Assembly: GCA_036403235.1 (NCBI GenBank)
Contig: DASWRI010000065.1
Span: forward strand, 79,687-143,686
Reading direction: 5' to 3'
Origin: JBGTFE01 sp036403235
GTDB taxonomy: Bacteria > Acidobacteriota > Blastocatellia > Pyrinomonadales > Pyrinomonadaceae
DNA: 64,000 nucleotides
Below the pieces are notes generated by a model. That model searched no databases and was not told the DNA's origin. It saw only the letters and a program-made list of their open reading frames with translations. A program made the translations under genes and the position numbers. Shown here piece after piece: positions 61,631 through 64,000 of this stretch (position 1 is its first letter; each line of letters begins with the position of its first letter).

Positions 61631-61689
61631 GGATAAGGGACGAGGGACAAGTGAAAATCTCGTCCCTCGTCCTTAAGCACTTTTCCCTA
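61629..61689. repeat. Palindromic element, AAGGGACGAGGGAC
   Basis: AAGGGACGAGGGAC (61635-61648) pairs with GTCCCTCGTCCTT (61662-61674). Within the atp operon between b' and b. Confidence 0.85.
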
Positions 61690-61697
61690 AAATTTTT

Positions 61698-62288
61698 ATG
61701 TTAGCTTTTTTATCTAACTTCATTTTATTTTTTGCCGAGGCCGCGAGTACGGCCGCTAAAAGCGAAGGCGGCTGGAGCAAATTCGTCCATTTCTGGGAAA
61801 CATACGCCAATTACCCGGGTTTTGAAGCGTGGAAATTTTTAAATTTAATCGTTTTCATTATCATAATGGTCAAACTTTTGAAAAGACCGCTGTCGGAAGC
61901 CTTCAAAACCAAACGCGAGACGATTCGCGCCGAGCTTATCAGAGCCGAGGAGCAGCGCCAGGCCGCGCTCGCGCGTTTGACCGCGACCGAGGGACGTCTC
62001 GCGCAGCTCGACACCGAGTCCGTCAACGTCGTCGAACGCGCCAGGCTCGAAGCCGAATCTGAAAAGGAACGCATCGCGCGCGAAACCGAGGACGAAGTAA
62101 ACAAGCTCAGACAGCAGGCGGCGAGCGAAATCGAGCGCGTCGGCCAGCAGGTCAAAAAAGAACTGCGCCGCTTTTCCGCCGAAGAAAGCATTCGGCTCGC
62201 CGAAGAGCGTATTCGCCGTGACATCAACGCGGAAAAAGACGCGCGGCTGGTTAAAACCAATATTCAGGCAATCGGAGGTTTAAATTAG
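61698..62288 (+). CDS. atpF: ATP synthase F0 subunit b
   Basis: 196 residues. A Trp/Lys-containing leader, then the membrane helix (FLNLIVFIIIMVKLLKRPL, residues ~49-67), followed by a long charged coiled coil (AEEQRQAALARLTATEGRLAQLDTE...). b is part of the F-ATPase stator linking F0 to F1. Residues KRPLSEAFKTKRETIRAELIRAEEQR match b/b' homologues. Its TAG overlaps the GTG start of delta by one base, so the two are translationally coupled. Confidence 0.88.
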   Translation: MLAFLSNFILFFAEAASTAAKSEGGWSKFVHFWETYANYPGFEAWKFLNLIVFIIIMVKLLKRPLSEAFKTKRETIRAELIRAEEQRQAALARLTATEGRLAQLDTESVNVVERARLEAESEKERIARETEDEVNKLRQQAASEIERVGQQVKKELRRFSAEESIRLAEERIRRDINAEKDARLVKTNIQAIGGLN

Positions 62289-62830
62289 TGAGTATCGAAA
62301 CCGTTGCCCGACGTTACGCCGCCGCACTGGCCGACGTCGTCACCAAAACCGGCGATGCCCAATCCGTCCAGACCGAATTAAAAGTCTGGGAAACGATGAT
62401 GACTTCGAACGCACAGCTGCGCGAAGTTTTCAGCAATCCGGCAATCGCTCACAAATCCAAGGAAAATCTTTTAGAAAATTTAATCGAAAAATCGAAGCCG
62501 TCAAAAACAGCCGCAAATTTTTTGCGCGTTCTTCTGCAAAATCATCGCCTGACCGAAATCAGCGAAATCAACGATCGTTTTACGAGCGTTCTGGAAGAGC
62601 GAAGCGGAGGCGTAAAGGCCAGCGTGACGTCGGCGCGCCCGCTTTCCGATGCGGAAAAAGCGGAGCTTCAGGCGAATCTCGAAAAACTGACCGGTAAACG
62701 CGTCAGCGCAAAATTTGAAACAGACGAAAATATTATCGGCGGAGTCATCGCCCGAATCGGCTCGACCGTTTACGACGGCTCCGTAAAAACAAAATTAGAA
62801 GAACTTAAACAGCAGATGATTGGAAATTAG
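62288..62830 (+). CDS. atpH: ATP synthase F1 subunit delta
   Basis: 180 residues, starting with GTG at 62288 that overlaps the atpF stop. ETVARRYAAALADVV (the typical RRYAxAL start) and the C-terminal EKLTGKRVSAKFETDENIIGGVIARIGSTVYDGSVKTKLEELKQQM are the family signatures. It joins the b subunits to the top of F1 alpha. A 69-base palindrome separates it from atpA. Confidence 0.92.
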   Translation: MSIETVARRYAAALADVVTKTGDAQSVQTELKVWETMMTSNAQLREVFSNPAIAHKSKENLLENLIEKSKPSKTAANFLRVLLQNHRLTEISEINDRFTSVLEERSGGVKASVTSARPLSDAEKAELQANLEKLTGKRVSAKFETDENIIGGVIARIGSTVYDGSVKTKLEELKQQMIGN

Positions 62831-62897
62831 TAGTCAGTGGTCGGTTGTCAGAAAAAGGCAAACTGATGACCACTGACCACTGACTACTGACCACTTA
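62829..62897. repeat. ACCACTG heptamer palindrome between atpH and atpA
   Basis: Left arm AGTAGTCAGTGGTCGGTTGT and right arm GACCACTGACCACTGACTACT, the latter made of ACCACTG heptamers. It starts in the atpH stop and ends 7 bases before the atpA ATG, so it may shift the balance of alpha to delta synthesis. Confidence 0.88.
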
Positions 62898-62903
62898 AAT
62901 ATT

Positions 62904-64000
62904 ATGGAAGCAATTAAAGCGAACGAAATTAACGAAATTATTCGTGCACAGATTGAAAATTTTGACACCAGCATGACCGTCGACGAAGTCGGAACGGTTA
63001 TCAAGGTCGGCGACGGCATCGCCGAAATTCACGGGCTTGAAAAAGTTATGGCGGGCGAGCTTTTGGAATTTCCGCACGAAGTTCGCGGTCTGGCCTTAAA
63101 TCTCGAGGAAGACAAAGTCGGAACGGTGCTTTTCGGCGATTTCCAGAAAATCAAAGAAGGCGACGAAGTAAAGCGCACGCGCCGCATTATGAGCGTTCCG
63201 GTCGGCGACGCTTTGATTGGCCGCGTCGTCGACGCTTTGGGAAATCCGATTGACGGCAAAGGCGAAATCATTACCGACCAGTTTAATCCGGTCGAGCGCA
63301 TCGCGCCCGGAATTATCGACCGTCAACCCGTCAAGGAGCCGCTTCAAACTGGTTTGAAGGCGATTGACGCGATGGTTCCGATTGGTCGCGGACAGCGCGA
63401 GCTCATTATCGGCGACCGACAGACCGGAAAAACGGCCGTCGCCATCGACACGATTATCAACCAGAAAGGCAAAGACGTGATTTGCATCTACGTCGCCATC
63501 GGTCAGAAGGCTTCGACCGTCGCGCAGGTCGTCAAAAAGCTTGAAGATTTCGGCGCGATGGATTATACGATTGTCGTTTCGGCGACCGCGTCCGACCCGG
63601 CGGCGATGCAATTCTTAGCGCCGTATTCGGGCGTCGCGATGGGCGAATATTTCCGCGACAACGGACGCCACGCCTTAACGATTTACGACGATTTGACCAA
63701 ACAGGCGGCGGCTTATCGCGAAATTTCTCTGCTGCTCCGTCGTCCTCCCGGCCGCGAAGCTTATCCGGGCGACGTGTTTTATCTCCACTCGCGCCTTCTC
63801 GAACGTGCGGCGAAAATGTCGGACGCGCGCGGCGGCGGAAGTTTAACTTCCTTGCCGTTTATCGAAACGCAGGCGGGCGACATCTCGGCTTACATTCCGA
63901 CAAACGTGATTTCGATTACAGACGGTCAAATCTTTCTTGAGTCAGACCTTTTCAACTCCGGCGTGCGCCCGGCAATCAACGTCGGAAACTCGGTTTCGCG
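62904..64000 (+). CDS. atpA: ATP synthase F1 subunit alpha (5' part)
   Basis: Starts at ATG 62904; 365 codons are present and the frame runs past the window end, so the C-terminal domain is missing (full length about 500-510). The N-terminal beta-barrel part VGTVIKVGDGIAEIHGLEKVMAGELLEF, the P-loop GDRQTGKTAVAIDTI near residue 170 and IYDDLTKQAAAYREISLLLRRPPGREAYPGDVFYLHSRLLERAAK are all canonical. Alpha subunits alternate with beta in F1. It follows atpH after the repeat. Confidence 0.96.
   Translation, partial: MEAIKANEINEIIRAQIENFDTSMTVDEVGTVIKVGDGIAEIHGLEKVMAGELLEFPHEVRGLALNLEEDKVGTVLFGDFQKIKEGDEVKRTRRIMSVPVGDALIGRVVDALGNPIDGKGEIITDQFNPVERIAPGIIDRQPVKEPLQTGLKAIDAMVPIGRGQRELIIGDRQTGKTAVAIDTIINQKGKDVICIYVAIGQKASTVAQVVKKLEDFGAMDYTIVVSATASDPAAMQFLAPYSGVAMGEYFRDNGRHALTIYDDLTKQAAAYREISLLLRRPPGREAYPGDVFYLHSRLLERAAKMSDARGGGSLTSLPFIETQAGDISAYIPTNVISITDGQIFLESDLFNSGVRPAINVGNSVS

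Noticed and set aside
1..64000. Selenoprotein genes with in-frame TGA
   Set aside because: I looked for genes broken by TGA with homologous continuation but found none; all recognised genes end at plausible family lengths.

Overview
The window looks like chromosomal DNA of a Gram-negative bacterium, most likely an Acidobacteriota member of the Blastocatellia/Pyrinomonadales type. This is an inference from gene content: an Oar-like TonB receptor fragment, a bacillithiol-type glycosyltransferase (BshA), a KirBac channel, a TonB-family protein with a carboxypeptidase-regulatory-like domain, many secreted peptidases and hydrolases, and F-type ATP synthase with paired b/b' subunits. No marker such as rRNA is present to prove it. 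Genes are densely packed on both strands and many junctions overlap by 1 or 4 bases.

Layout. 1-5952 is a + strand surface-glycan type cluster: two FAD amine-oxidase-like proteins, a polysaccharide deacetylase, a methyltransferase, a GT39-like membrane glycosyltransferase and a small zinc-finger protein. 6007-6237 is an 11-unit tandem array of 21 bp. def follows, then the minus operon yacG - small membrane protein - MFS, a LEA-like protein, an M50 site-2 protease, HU with a near-consensus promoter, hydrolases, a zinc metallopeptidase and asparaginase. 16370-21741 (minus) runs bshA - APC permease - very large secreted PIG-L protein. 21919-24807 (minus) holds envelope proteins. 25007-28100 is a histidine kinase / sigma-54 activator pair followed by a nuclease-like protein. 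29344-31647 is a TonB receptor lacking its N-terminal part. 31946-35677 holds small genes and hemW; 35873-38206 is purL; 38394-40015 is a redoxin/TlpA pair; 40215-41462 is a soluble MgtE-N/CBS protein. 42022-48223 contains a lytic transglycosylase, a PH-domain protein, dTDP-rhamnose genes (rfbB, rfbD) and a Wzc-like tyrosine autokinase. 48505-52230 encodes a 1241-residue flavoprotein fusion. KirBac, riboflavin synthase and GNAT genes follow, then an M28 peptidase, a methyltransferase, topA, dprA, a selenocysteine tRNA, and the start of an atp operon (b', b, delta, alpha) that runs off the window.

The most unusual feature is a dispersed repeat system. More than twenty intergenic gaps carry long hairpins whose arms are built from short 7-8 bp words (for example arrays of GTCCAAA, ACCACTG, AGTAAAA, CAGTTTT) or from longer words (AGCCGCGAATWACAC, CCACAGAGNCACAGAG). 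They lie mostly at 3' ends of genes, sometimes supply the last codons and stop, and sometimes sit in frame inside essential genes: purL twice, topA once. Two 21 bp tandem arrays and one 253 bp multi-branched inverted repeat (13212-13464) add to this. These resemble REP/BIME and protein-coding palindromic elements in behaviour, but I do not recognise the families.

Other points of interest are the selC gene (the genome probably decodes UGA as Sec), the GltD-like/FNR-like fusion enzyme, the truncated TonB receptor and a 52-codon membrane protein gene at 41540-41698.
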